64,000 bases of DNA from Desulfosudis oleivorans. Its GTDB lineage: Bacteria > Desulfobacterota > Desulfobacteria > Desulfobacterales > SURF-7. A program made the translations under genes and the position numbers. Of this stretch, positions 46,317 to 55,315 are shown in pieces; position 1 is the first letter of the stretch; each line of letters opens with the position of its first letter. The DNA lies in contig DYJD01000023.1 of NCBI GenBank assembly GCA_020723325.1, forward strand, positions 62,001 through 126,000, read 5' to 3'. The notes under the pieces are model-generated. The model ran no database searches and was not told the DNA's origin. It was given only the letters and a program-made list of their open reading frames with translations.

Positions 46317-47708
46317 ATGGGGGAAAAAATCGTGATTATCGGCTCAGGTCCCGGCGGATCGGCAGCCGGGGCTTTGCTGGCCGCGAAAGGCCATGCGGTG
46401 ACCATATTGGAGGCAAAACCCTTTGCCGGCGGCCGGTGTGGGTCCATGCACAAGGACGGATTCTGCTACGATTTCGGCGTTCACATGTTCAGTCGTGGAG
46501 ATGCGGGCCCCCATGGAGAAGTCAACCGCCTGGTTAAAGGCGGACTCAAGTGGGTGCAAAAAAACCCGGCGGCGCGGGTCATGGGCACAACGACCTTTGA
46601 TTTTCCCCTGGATATCAACAGGGTGTTTACGAAAATCGGCCTGGCATGGAAATTGGGTGTTGAAAAAAAGAACTACCCGGGGGCGTATCGCCTGATCAAA
46701 GCACTGATGCATGGCGGCAACCTCAAGGCTGATGATGGCATCACCGTTCAGGAATTCGCCGACCGATACACCCAAGACGCCCGGTTGCATCTTTTCCTGA
46801 CCTGTCTTTCGCAGCTTTATTTTGCATTGTCGTATAAGGAGGCCTCAGCCGGAGAATTCATCTGGTGTTTTCGGCGCATGTTCCGGGATGCCTCCTTCGG
46901 GTATCCGGTGGGCGGGGCCGGGGCCATTCCGGCGTCTTTTTTAGACCGTTTTCAAAAGAATACAGGAACCCTTGTGCTGGATGCGCCTGTTAAAGCAATC
47001 GATATCAGCGATGGCAAAGTAAAAGGCGTCAAAACCGAGCACCATTATTACCCTGCGGATACCGTGATCTCCAATGCCGGCGTCCATCAAACCATCGAAC
47101 TTTCCGGCCGGGGGCATTTCCCTAAAGACTATCTGAATCGCGTGGAAAAGCTGCGCTTGTCAAATTCCTATATCACCATAAAATACGCTTTGGCACATCC
47201 CATCATCCCGTATCCGGTGGTTTTTCACATGCCGGATCTGCCCCCGGATAAAGTCTTTCAATATATCGATGAAAAAAAGGTTCCGGAAGATCTTTTTCTT
47301 TTCATGCCCGTACCATCCAATCTTGATCCGGGTCTTGCGCCAAAGGGAAAACAACTGGTGATTGCCGGCACGGTTGCACCGCCCTATGCTTCTGAAGCAC
47401 TCTGCCAGGATATCCTCGATCAGGTGCATGCAAAAGTATGTGGTCTTTTCCCGAATCTGGAAAAGGCGATTCAGTGGCAGATCCGGTCATCCCGGGCGGA
47501 CACCAGTTGTTTGGTCGGGCATCCCGCCGGAGAATGCGTGGGGGTGGCCCAGACGCCGGCCCAGGTGGGGATTCATCGCTTGGATATCAAGACGCCGGTG
47601 GAAGGTCTTTTGCTGGTCGGGGCGGATGCCGGAGCCCGGGGCATCGGGACGGAACTGGCTGTGGGCAGTGCGTTGAATTTGGCGGAAAAGTTTGGTTCGA
47701 TCTCCTAG
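46317..47708 (+). CDS. CrtI/phytoene-desaturase-like FAD oxidoreductase 3
   Basis: 463 residues. N-terminal KIVIIGSGPGGSAAGALLAA followed by LEAKPFAGGRCGS, the best match of the three to classical CrtI-type starts. Middle segment FGYPVGGAGAIPASFLDRF, and C-terminal LLVGADAGARGIGTELAVGS as the FAD end. Shorter than its two neighbours by 70-110 residues. GGAGGG ribosome site. No phytoene synthase or other carotenoid gene lies in the window, so a carotenoid role is doubtful. Last gene of the TetR-controlled cluster; a RAYT leader fragment follows. Confidence 0.9.
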   Translation: MGEKIVIIGSGPGGSAAGALLAAKGHAVTILEAKPFAGGRCGSMHKDGFCYDFGVHMFSRGDAGPHGEVNRLVKGGLKWVQKNPAARVMGTTTFDFPLDINRVFTKIGLAWKLGVEKKNYPGAYRLIKALMHGGNLKADDGITVQEFADRYTQDARLHLFLTCLSQLYFALSYKEASAGEFIWCFRRMFRDASFGYPVGGAGAIPASFLDRFQKNTGTLVLDAPVKAIDISDGKVKGVKTEHHYYPADTVISNAGVHQTIELSGRGHFPKDYLNRVEKLRLSNSYITIKYALAHPIIPYPVVFHMPDLPPDKVFQYIDEKKVPEDLFLFMPVPSNLDPGLAPKGKQLVIAGTVAPPYASEALCQDILDQVHAKVCGLFPNLEKAIQWQIRSSRADTSCLVGHPAGECVGVAQTPAQVGIHRLDIKTPVEGLLLVGADAGARGIGTELAVGSALNLAEKFGSIS

Positions 47709-47723
47709 GCTGAAGGACAAAAT

Positions 47724-47825
47724 GGGGACAGATAATTTTTTTTGGACATTTGCTCCATCAAAGGTTATGTTTCTTTCAGTTTGTGAAAATCCTCTACATC
47801 CTACATCAAAAGTGAGGACCCTATG
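47724..47825 (+). repeat. RAYT leader fragment, copy 3
   Basis: GGGGACAGATAATTTTTTTT through GAGGACCCTATG matches the upstream region of the RAYT genes, but the coding part is absent: right after the ATG the sequence becomes the end of a DUF5615 gene. Shows that the leader alone can be left, or inserted. Confidence 0.85.
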
Positions 47826-48053
47826 CTTGAGACGTATAATTAAAATCCCATGGTGCGGTTCTTCCCGATAATTTGAAATTCCTTTGTCTGTTGTAATTAA
47901 AAGGCATTTTTCTTTTTCCGCTTTGCGCCAGAGTACTTCGTCCGATATACTCTGATCTCCTGTTCCACGAATATCAATAACATCAAAGCCCTTTTCATGA
48001 AGTTCTTTTACCGTCATGAGTGGAATGTTCTTTGGTTGGTAGTCCAAAAGTAG
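47826..48053 (-). pseudogene. DUF5615 (PIN-like toxin) gene, truncated at both ends
   Basis: Minus-strand frame reads LLLDYQPKNIPLMTVKELHE, GFDVIDIRGTGDQSISDEVL, KCLLITTDKGISNYREE, HHGILIIRLK, a nearly whole Mut7-C/PIN-like DUF5615 domain, often the toxin of a toxin-antitoxin pair. At the 3' side the frame runs on into the RAYT leader, so the true C-terminus is lost. At the 5' side it abuts a transposase fragment and the start codon is gone. No antitoxin is seen. Confidence 0.7.
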
Positions 48054-48213
48054 TATTCAAGAAGGGGAAAATTTTGCGAACAGGAAGTTCCGGGAGAACT
48101 TCATTTTTGAATAAACCCGGCCAGGATTGGTCAAGGAGTTTTCGTCTTTTAGGGCTGATAAATGCCCAGGGATCGAAAAGTTCTTGCTGTTTGTGATCTT
48201 TTATGCGGATCAT
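48054..48213 (-). pseudogene. Transposase N-terminal fragment
   Basis: About 53 residues (MIRIKDHKQQELFDPWAFIS then PKRRKLLDQSWPGLFKNE and VLPELPVRKIFPF) resemble the start of IS1182/ISNCY-type DDE transposases (DPWxxLxPKRRxLLxxSWAxLFR). It breaks off directly at the DUF5615 remnant. No catalytic residues remain. 48214-48343 holds nothing else I can see. Confidence 0.7.
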
Positions 48214-48343
48214 GCTTTTGCCTTGTAAATAATTGATATTATTTGATTATGGTTATCACAATAGCAAAAAAAGCAAGAGAGAAATACATAAAAATAAAAT
48301 TATTTCAGCAGTTTATTTGATTGTTACTTTTTTCGATTCCATC

Positions 48344-48772
48344 AAAAATGGTAAATCAAAATTTTCTATCTCCCTTACAAAAAATTTTGAAAAAGCAGAG
48401 CAACCAAATTCCCCCACCCCTCCCTTTTTTTTGTGGGAGCGGCTTCCAGCCGCGATTCGGCCGGAACGATGATCAAGGCCGCTTTGTATTTGAAATGATT
48501 GGGCCTTAGACAAAATCGCAATCCTCTGCGAAAATTATATTGACATGAGACCGCGCTTTTTGTTATGCGGATAATGAACGTTGCTAGCTAATGAGTATGG
48601 ATCATGCACTTCAAAAAAATGATCCATATCCATCAAAGGTGGGGGGAGAAATTCCACTTTTACAATTTATCGGCCGGCTTGATCGGTCGAATACCGGGTC
48701 ATAACCAATTTTTAAATGACCATCGGGCAGAATGAGTGATGCCGCAATCAAGGCCGTGAGGCTTGATTTGCA
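48344..48772 (+). repeat. 428-bp leader repeat, copy B
   Basis: Near-identical to 23066-23493, with the same TTGACA (48540-48545), REP-like stem and 10-bp hairpin. The final stem differs only in its loop (GTGA for TTAA). It precedes the LamG gene of locus B, while copy A precedes a different first gene. Between the copy and the start codon (48773-48907) weak similarity to locus A continues, then is lost. Confidence 0.85.
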
Positions 48773-48907
48773 ATCACAACCTGAAGCTGCGGCATTGCTA
48801 TGGGTGACCTCATTCTTTTGGAATTAAAGGAAATAATGTTTTTCTCAATTGTGGCAAATCAATAAGCTGTTCATTATCAAAGCTGAATTGCCGGTAAGGG
48901 GATATTT

Positions 48908-51900
48908 ATGCACATAGTCGGATTTAATCAAAAATTTCGGGGATTGGGCGCGGCTACGATCTTGATGTTGGGCATATGCATGTTTGTCCAAAGGGCGCAT
49001 GCCCAGGATGTGCTTCTGATCCATTCCAATACAATCGAAGGCGCTACCCAGTTTGTCGACAGTTCTGGTGCTGGTCACCCCATTTCCCTGAATGGCAATT
49101 TGAAGCACTCTACCGCAGCGAAAAAATTCGGCATGAGTTCGATTTATTATGACGGCGCCGGCGGATCCCTGCGCATTCCGGACAGTGCTGACTGGGATTT
49201 CGGGTCCGGTGATTGGACCGTGGATTTCTGGCTACAACCCACAACTTTCTCATTAAGCAGTGCCCGTATCATAATAGGCACCTATTCATATGGCTTGTAT
49301 AAAGGTTGGAATGTCAGTCTGGTAAATGGGAAACTGCAATTGGCGGCAGATACGGATGGCGTCGCGAGCTGGGATGTTGTAATTGCGGATACGGCAAGCC
49401 TTGTAGCGGGCCAATGGTACCATGTGGCGGCTGTACGCAATGGAAATAATTGGAGTCTTTATAAGAACGGCGTCAAGGTTGCGGGTATGGTCAAATCAGG
49501 GGCTATAGTCCCCAGCAGCGATACCTTGGATATCGGCGAAAGCAGCGTCGACTATCGGTTTGGTGGTTATCTTGACGAAATCCGTATCAATAAAGGGGTT
49601 GCCTGCTGGATTGCGGATTTCACACCGCCGACAGCACCCTACACCGGTACTGTGAATTCAGGCCCGTCTGATTCATGCGTCAACGCATCCTTTTTTCTCA
49701 AGTCGAATACCACCTCTAATAACATGTATTTTGTGGATGGCTCCTGCCAGGGCTATCCGATAGCCGTAAGCGGGAATGTGCAAAACACAACGGCGGTGAA
49801 GAAATTCGGCGCCAGTTCCATCTATTTTGACGGCACGGGTGGATCACTGCGCATACCGGACAGAACCGACTGGGATTTCGGGTCCGCTGATTGGACTGTG
49901 GATTTCTGGCTTCAGCCCACAACTTTCTCGCTAAGCGGCATTCAAATCATCATTGGGACCTATTCCTATGGTTTATACAAGGGCTGGACTATCAGCCTGG
50001 TGAACGGGAAGCTGCAATTGGCTGCGGACACGGACGGCGCCGCAAACTGGGAAATACAAATCGCCGATACAACGGGCCTTACAGCCGGCCAATGGTACCA
50101 TGTGGCGGCCGTGCGCTACGGGAACGATTGGAGCCTATACAAGAACGGCGTCAAGGTGGCGGCTATCGTCAAATCAGGAGCCATTGCTCCCAGCAACGAC
50201 ACCTTGGATATCGGCGAAAGCAGCTACGATTACCGATTCGGTGGGTATCTTGACGAGATTCGCATCAATAAAGGAGTCGCCCTCTGGACGGCCAATTTCA
50301 CATTGCCCGCCGCTGCTAAACCGTGTGTGGATGCGTCTTTTGTCCTAAAATCAGACACCACCGACAATAGCACCCTATTTGTGGATAGTTCATGCCAGGA
50401 AAACCTCATCACCGTGAGCGGGAATATACGCCACACCACCGCCACCAAAAAATTCGGCGCCAGCTCCATTTATTTTGACGGTGCCGGTGGATCACTGCGC
50501 ATTCCGAACAATAGCAACTGGGATTTCGGATCCGCCAATTGGACCGTGGATTTCTGGCTTCAGCCCACCGCCTATTCGTTAAGCGGTATCAACATCATCA
50601 TGGGCACCTACTCCTATGGATTGTATAAAGGCTGGTCCATCAGCCTGGTGGGTGGGAAATTACAATTGGCTGCGGACACCAACGGGGCCGGACCATGGGA
50701 TATACAGATCGCCGACACGGCAAGCCTTGCAGTAGGTCAATGGTACCATGTGGCGGCTGTCCGCAATGGAACCGATTGGAGTCTCTATAAGAACGGTGTC
50801 AAGGTTGTGGGCATTGTCAAGTCAGGGGGCATCGTTCCCAGTAATGATACCTTGGATATCGGCGAAAGCAGCTACGATTACCGATTCGGCGGCTATCTTG
50901 ACGAGATTCGCATCAGTAAGGGCGTCGCCCAATGGACCCAAAATTTCACGCCGCCCGCATCTCCCTATCCCCTCGCTTACCCACCGGCCACCGTTCCCAC
51001 AGCCCTCCAATTTACGAATGTTGCGTCCAACAGCATGCGGGTGGGATGGGGAACCGGGAACAATGCGGTGGGGACCTTATATTTTTGCGAAAACATGACC
51101 AACCAGACCAATTCCGGCTGGACAAAGGACGCCTATTGGACCAACACTGGCCTGACAACCGAAACCATGTATACGTACCGGGTGAAGGCCCGCAATCTGG
51201 ATGGCGTTGAAACCGGTTGGTCTGCCTTGGCAAGTCAAGCCACCTCAGCTCCGGCTCCACCACCGGTTGCACCCGGAGTGCCCCAGTGGACCAGTATTTC
51301 AAGGAACAGAATCGCAATGACTTGGGCCACCAGTAACAACGCAGCCGACACCCGCTATTTTTGCGAAAACATGACCAACCAGACCAATTCCGGCTGGATC
51401 ACGTCCCAGGCCTGGACAAACTACGATCTCACACCGGAAACCATCTACACCTACCGGGTCAAAGCCAGAAATATCGACGGGGTGGAATCCGACTGGTCCC
51501 CCACAGCCACCCAGTCCACCATTGCTCCCGTGCCGACTGATCTCCCGACAGGTACGATTTATACGCGTTCGGCGGCGTTTGTCGGAGAAACGGTTACCGT
51601 TTGCTGGAACGCCACTGGTCGGACCAATGTGGGAGTCTACTATTCCAAAACCGAACGCAAACCCAGCAATAGTTTTTCCACCGGCGTGGTCGGCGGCAGC
51701 GGCAATTTGATTTTCCCTTCAGCCGGCGTCTATTATGTGCAACTCTATTCCGGAGATCCGTGGGCCGGCTATCCCGGTACGCTGACCAACCTGCTCAGCT
51801 ACGTTACCGTCACTGTAAGCGACCCGCCGGCTGCTCCCTGCCCGGTGCCGAATACACCCGGCGCCCCTCAATTTTCCAATGTGGCCGGAACCAATATGCT

Positions 51901-54900
51901 TGTCAGTTGGTCCACCAACGACAACCCCGCCGGAACCCAGTATTATTGCGAGAACACTACCAATTATACCAATTCCGGCTGGATCACCTTCACGAATTGG
52001 GTGAACAGCAATCTGAAGTCCGAGACCGCCTACACGTATCGGGTGAAAGCTAAAAACGCCAACGGCGTGGAATCCGCCTGGTCGAGTGTGGCGGTGAAGT
52101 CCACCATCATCCCCGCCCCAGGGGAATTGGCGCCTGGGGCCATTTGCGTGCGTTCCACCATGGTGGTGGGCGAAACCGCCACAGTCACCTGGAACGCCAC
52201 CGGATATGCTGATGTGCATGTGCGTTACTCACTGAATGAGCTCAAGCCCATGAACGTCTTTTCCGATGGGGAGATCGCTTCCAGCAAGACCATCACTTTA
52301 ACAAGTCCCGGGGTCTATTATTTTCAGTTGTATTCCGGCGAACCCTATACCGGTTATCCGGAAAGCCTGGACCATCTGATCAGTTCCGCCATCCTTACCG
52401 TGACCCCGCCCCATGATGCGATTCCGCCCACCAGCCCCTTTGGCCTGACAGCCACGGCCGCATCATCCACTGAGGTGAATTTGAGCTGGCAATCCGCTTA
52501 TGATGAGGTCGGCGTGATGGGTTATAAGGTCTACTGCAACGGCGTTTATCGGGCGAATACGGCCCTGCTCAACTATTCCGACATGGGTTTGCAGCCGGGC
52601 ACCACCTACACCTATACGATCACCGCCTACGACGCCTACGGCAATGAATCCGCGCCATCCAACGCGGTAACGATCGCCACCAGCGCGGATACGAACAAAT
52701 GTCTGGTGATCAATTCCGACACCTTCAACGGTTCGGTGCAGTTCAGCGACGACTCGTCCCGGCACCATGCTGTGACAGCCTACGGCAATGCCCAGCATTC
52801 CACCACGTCCAAAGTTACCGGCCAGAGTTCCATGCGCTTTGACGGCGACGGGGATTACCTGGCCGTAAACGACAGCAGCGCCTTTGATTTCGGCAACACC
52901 GATTGGACCATGGACTACTGGGCCTACATCAACAGCAAGACCGGGTACCAGATCGTGCTGAACACCGGCGGCCAGACCGGCGAAAGCGGCGGCATCCTGC
53001 TGGGCTTCAAGGATGACAAGTTTTATTTCCAGGCCGGCGCCAACAGCCTTAATTTCACCGGCGCCGCCGCCTTGAACGGGGCCTGGCATCATTATGTGGT
53101 GGAACGGCGCTGGACCACCTTGCGTTATTATGTGGACGGCCAGCTCATGGGCACCAGTTCGATTGCCGGCTGCAATTTCGATTCAGCCCACGGCCCCTAC
53201 ATCGGCGGGTATCTGAACAGCAGCATGCAGGGCTATTTGAACGGCTACATTGACGGAATCACTGTGCGCAAGACACCCACAGACCCGCCGGAGGCCGGCA
53301 ATGCCAACAACTCCCTGATCATCGATTCCAACACCACCCAGGAAAGAACCTTTAATTTTGTGGACCAGTCCATCTGGCAGCATCCCGTGACCCGCAACGG
53401 CAATGTCATCCACACCACCGGCATCAAGCTGTACAGCAAGAACAGTTCCGTCCAGTTTGACGGTGACGGGGATTATTTAGCCGTGGCCGACAGCAGTGCC
53501 TTTGACTTCGGCGCCGGGGACTGGAGCATCGACTACTGGGCCTATATCAACGCCAAATCCGGCAATCAAATCGTGCTGAACACCGGCGGGCAAACCGGCG
53601 AAAGCGGCGGCATTTTGCTGGGGTTCAAGGACAACAAGTACTATTTCCAGGCCGGGGCCAATACAATTGCCTTTACCGGCGCGGCCCAACTCACCGGCGG
53701 CTGGCATCATTTTGCCGTAACCCGTGACGGGAATTTCATCCGGCATTTTGTGGACGGCCAGCAGATCGGCATCAGCAGTTTTGCCGCTTGCAATTTTGAT
53801 TCAGCCCACGGCCCCTATATCGGCGCCTATCTCAACGGCAGCATGCAGGGCTATCTCAACGGCAACATCGACGGCATCCGCATCAACAAAGGCATCGCCC
53901 TCTGGAGCGCGGATTTCATCATTTTCAACAATGGTCAGCCCTATGCCGTTCCCGGTGAGGCTCAAACCCTGGTGGATTGGTTCGCGGACGGCGTGGAAGA
54001 TGTCATTTTGGACGGCTCACAAAGTTTCGATACCGAACGCGGCCCCTTGACCTATCTCTGGACCGAGGGTGGAGAAGTCCTTGCAACCACGGCCATTGCA
54101 ACAATACCTGTAACGGTTAAAAACCATTGGATCACCCTTACCGTCACAGATGACAAAGGCGCGACAGCCACGGGTTGGGTAAACGTTTCCTTTAGACCGA
54201 ATCAGGCACCGGTTGCCAATGCCGGGAAGGATCAAACGATCGGCAGCGAGTCCGGCAATCAGATGTCCGTTATCATGGACGGCGCCAAAAGCTATGATCC
54301 GGAATGGGGACCGATAACCTCGTGGGTTTGGACCGAAGGATCGCGATTACTGGTCCAGAAGGATGATTACAGATCTCCAACTGTTTTTTTAGGTGACGGT
54401 CTTCATGAAATAACCTTAACGGTAACGGATAATTATGGAGCAACAGGCACAGATACGGTATTAATCAACGTTGTACGAAATCTACCACCTGTTGCGGACG
54501 CCGGCGATGATAGAATTGCCTATGTTGAAAATTCCCAAAACCAGTTTGCTGTTCAAGTGGATGGAAGCAGGAGTTATGATCCTGAAACGGGAAAACTTAA
54601 TTTGCAATATGAATGGTGGAAAGATACTTTGCTTCTGTCAACAGATGAAAAACCATATCTTCTTTTAAGGGCAGGTGTACATGTTATCCGGCTGAAAGTA
54701 ACAGATAATTTTGGATTTGTTGATACGGATTATGTAGTAATCACAGTTCGTGCCAACAGACCCCCTGTAGCCAATGCCGGAAACGACCAGACGGTTATTG
54801 ATTTCGATAGCAATGGTTTCCATAGCGTGACATTGGACGGGCGAGGCAGCTCGGATCCGGAAATGGGTAATTTAACTTATTACTGGAGGGAAGGAACCAA

Positions 54901-55198
54901 TCCGCCCTTTGGAACAAGTGCTCTGATGACTGTGAATTTGGGCGTGGGAACCCATAGGATTACTTTGACGGTCACAGATGATCGCGGCGCCAGCAGTGCG
55001 GATGAAGTGGTCATCATCGTCAGTACGCCAAAGGCGGCAAATGCATCAACTTTAGATAGTGACAATGATGGTGTACCGAATGAAGTGGAGAGTGCTCTTG
55101 GCAAAGATCCATACAGTTCAGGCAGCAAGCCGAGCAAGACGATTTATTACGAGTATGATGAGCTAGGGCGGATCAAGAGGGTATTTCGGATCAAGTAA
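48908..55198 (+). CDS. Giant secreted LamG/FN3/PKD protein, locus B
   Basis: 2096 residues. Signal peptide (about 1-34, ending RAHAQ). Three tandem LamG-like repeats of about 215 residues (from about 35, 257 and 473), each with a WDFGSxxWTVDFWLQPT core and GGYLDEIRI end. FN3-like domains start near 695, 788, 984 and 1174; GEL-type modules near 876 and 1071; LamG 4 and 5 near 1265 and 1468; four PKD-like domains from 1677, 1767, 1860 and 1952; a thrombospondin-3-type loop DSDNDGVPNEVESALGKDP (2047); and a terminal YD repeat YYEYDELGRIKRVFRIK. Compared with locus A it has three extra N-terminal LamG domains and no coathanger. Likely a surface or secreted glycan-binding protein paired with the RHS gene 117 bp downstream. 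Confidence 0.82.
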   Translation: MHIVGFNQKFRGLGAATILMLGICMFVQRAHAQDVLLIHSNTIEGATQFVDSSGAGHPISLNGNLKHSTAAKKFGMSSIYYDGAGGSLRIPDSADWDFGSGDWTVDFWLQPTTFSLSSARIIIGTYSYGLYKGWNVSLVNGKLQLAADTDGVASWDVVIADTASLVAGQWYHVAAVRNGNNWSLYKNGVKVAGMVKSGAIVPSSDTLDIGESSVDYRFGGYLDEIRINKGVACWIADFTPPTAPYTGTVNSGPSDSCVNASFFLKSNTTSNNMYFVDGSCQGYPIAVSGNVQNTTAVKKFGASSIYFDGTGGSLRIPDRTDWDFGSADWTVDFWLQPTTFSLSGIQIIIGTYSYGLYKGWTISLVNGKLQLAADTDGAANWEIQIADTTGLTAGQWYHVAAVRYGNDWSLYKNGVKVAAIVKSGAIAPSNDTLDIGESSYDYRFGGYLDEIRINKGVALWTANFTLPAAAKPCVDASFVLKSDTTDNSTLFVDSSCQENLITVSGNIRHTTATKKFGASSIYFDGAGGSLRIPNNSNWDFGSANWTVDFWLQPTAYSLSGINIIMGTYSYGLYKGWSISLVGGKLQLAADTNGAGPWDIQIADTASLAVGQWYHVAAVRNGTDWSLYKNGVKVVGIVKSGGIVPSNDTLDIGESSYDYRFGGYLDEIRISKGVAQWTQNFTPPASPYPLAYPPATVPTALQFTNVASNSMRVGWGTGNNAVGTLYFCENMTNQTNSGWTKDAYWTNTGLTTETMYTYRVKARNLDGVETGWSALASQATSAPAPPPVAPGVPQWTSISRNRIAMTWATSNNAADTRYFCENMTNQTNSGWITSQAWTNYDLTPETIYTYRVKARNIDGVESDWSPTATQSTIAPVPTDLPTGTIYTRSAAFVGETVTVCWNATGRTNVGVYYSKTERKPSNSFSTGVVGGSGNLIFPSAGVYYVQLYSGDPWAGYPGTLTNLLSYVTVTVSDPPAAPCPVPNTPGAPQFSNVAGTNMLVSWSTNDNPAGTQYYCENTTNYTNSGWITFTNWVNSNLKSETAYTYRVKAKNANGVESAWSSVAVKSTIIPAPGELAPGAICVRSTMVVGETATVTWNATGYADVHVRYSLNELKPMNVFSDGEIASSKTITLTSPGVYYFQLYSGEPYTGYPESLDHLISSAILTVTPPHDAIPPTSPFGLTATAASSTEVNLSWQSAYDEVGVMGYKVYCNGVYRANTALLNYSDMGLQPGTTYTYTITAYDAYGNESAPSNAVTIATSADTNKCLVINSDTFNGSVQFSDDSSRHHAVTAYGNAQHSTTSKVTGQSSMRFDGDGDYLAVNDSSAFDFGNTDWTMDYWAYINSKTGYQIVLNTGGQTGESGGILLGFKDDKFYFQAGANSLNFTGAAALNGAWHHYVVERRWTTLRYYVDGQLMGTSSIAGCNFDSAHGPYIGGYLNSSMQGYLNGYIDGITVRKTPTDPPEAGNANNSLIIDSNTTQERTFNFVDQSIWQHPVTRNGNVIHTTGIKLYSKNSSVQFDGDGDYLAVADSSAFDFGAGDWSIDYWAYINAKSGNQIVLNTGGQTGESGGILLGFKDNKYYFQAGANTIAFTGAAQLTGGWHHFAVTRDGNFIRHFVDGQQIGISSFAACNFDSAHGPYIGAYLNGSMQGYLNGNIDGIRINKGIALWSADFIIFNNGQPYAVPGEAQTLVDWFADGVEDVILDGSQSFDTERGPLTYLWTEGGEVLATTAIATIPVTVKNHWITLTVTDDKGATATGWVNVSFRPNQAPVANAGKDQTIGSESGNQMSVIMDGAKSYDPEWGPITSWVWTEGSRLLVQKDDYRSPTVFLGDGLHEITLTVTDNYGATGTDTVLINVVRNLPPVADAGDDRIAYVENSQNQFAVQVDGSRSYDPETGKLNLQYEWWKDTLLLSTDEKPYLLLRAGVHVIRLKVTDNFGFVDTDYVVITVRANRPPVANAGNDQTVIDFDSNGFHSVTLDGRGSSDPEMGNLTYYWREGTNPPFGTSALMTVNLGVGTHRITLTVTDDRGASSADEVVIIVSTPKAANASTLDSDNDGVPNEVESALGKDPYSSGSKPSKTIYYEYDELGRIKRVFRIK
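52058..53778 (+). repeat. 1721-bp tract identical to 27253-28973
   Basis: Second copy of the conserved block. I read no mismatch within it, against frequent synonymous differences on either side. See the partner entry for the extent. Confidence 0.85.
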
Positions 55199-55315
55199 TG
55201 CATGAGCCAGGAGAACAGAGCAAAAGTTTTTGAAACCAGATTAAAATTTTAGGTAAAATACTCAAGAATTTCGGTTTATGATCTTGAAAAATATCCAAAT
55301 TGAAGGATCAGTACT

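Noticed and set aside
42952..47708. Carotenoid biosynthesis cluster
   Set aside because: Three CrtI-like genes but no crtB, crtE or cyclase; family similarity alone does not support carotenoids.
47487..47825. C-terminal half of the 186-residue DUF5615 reading frame
   Set aside because: It reads antisense through the RAYT leader and the end of the third flavoprotein gene; only the part from 47826 matches the family.
48346..48507. Short coding frames in the 428-bp leader copies
   Set aside because: They run through the REP-like stem, lack ribosome sites and differ between the copies by a frame-shifting T, so they are not conserved as protein.
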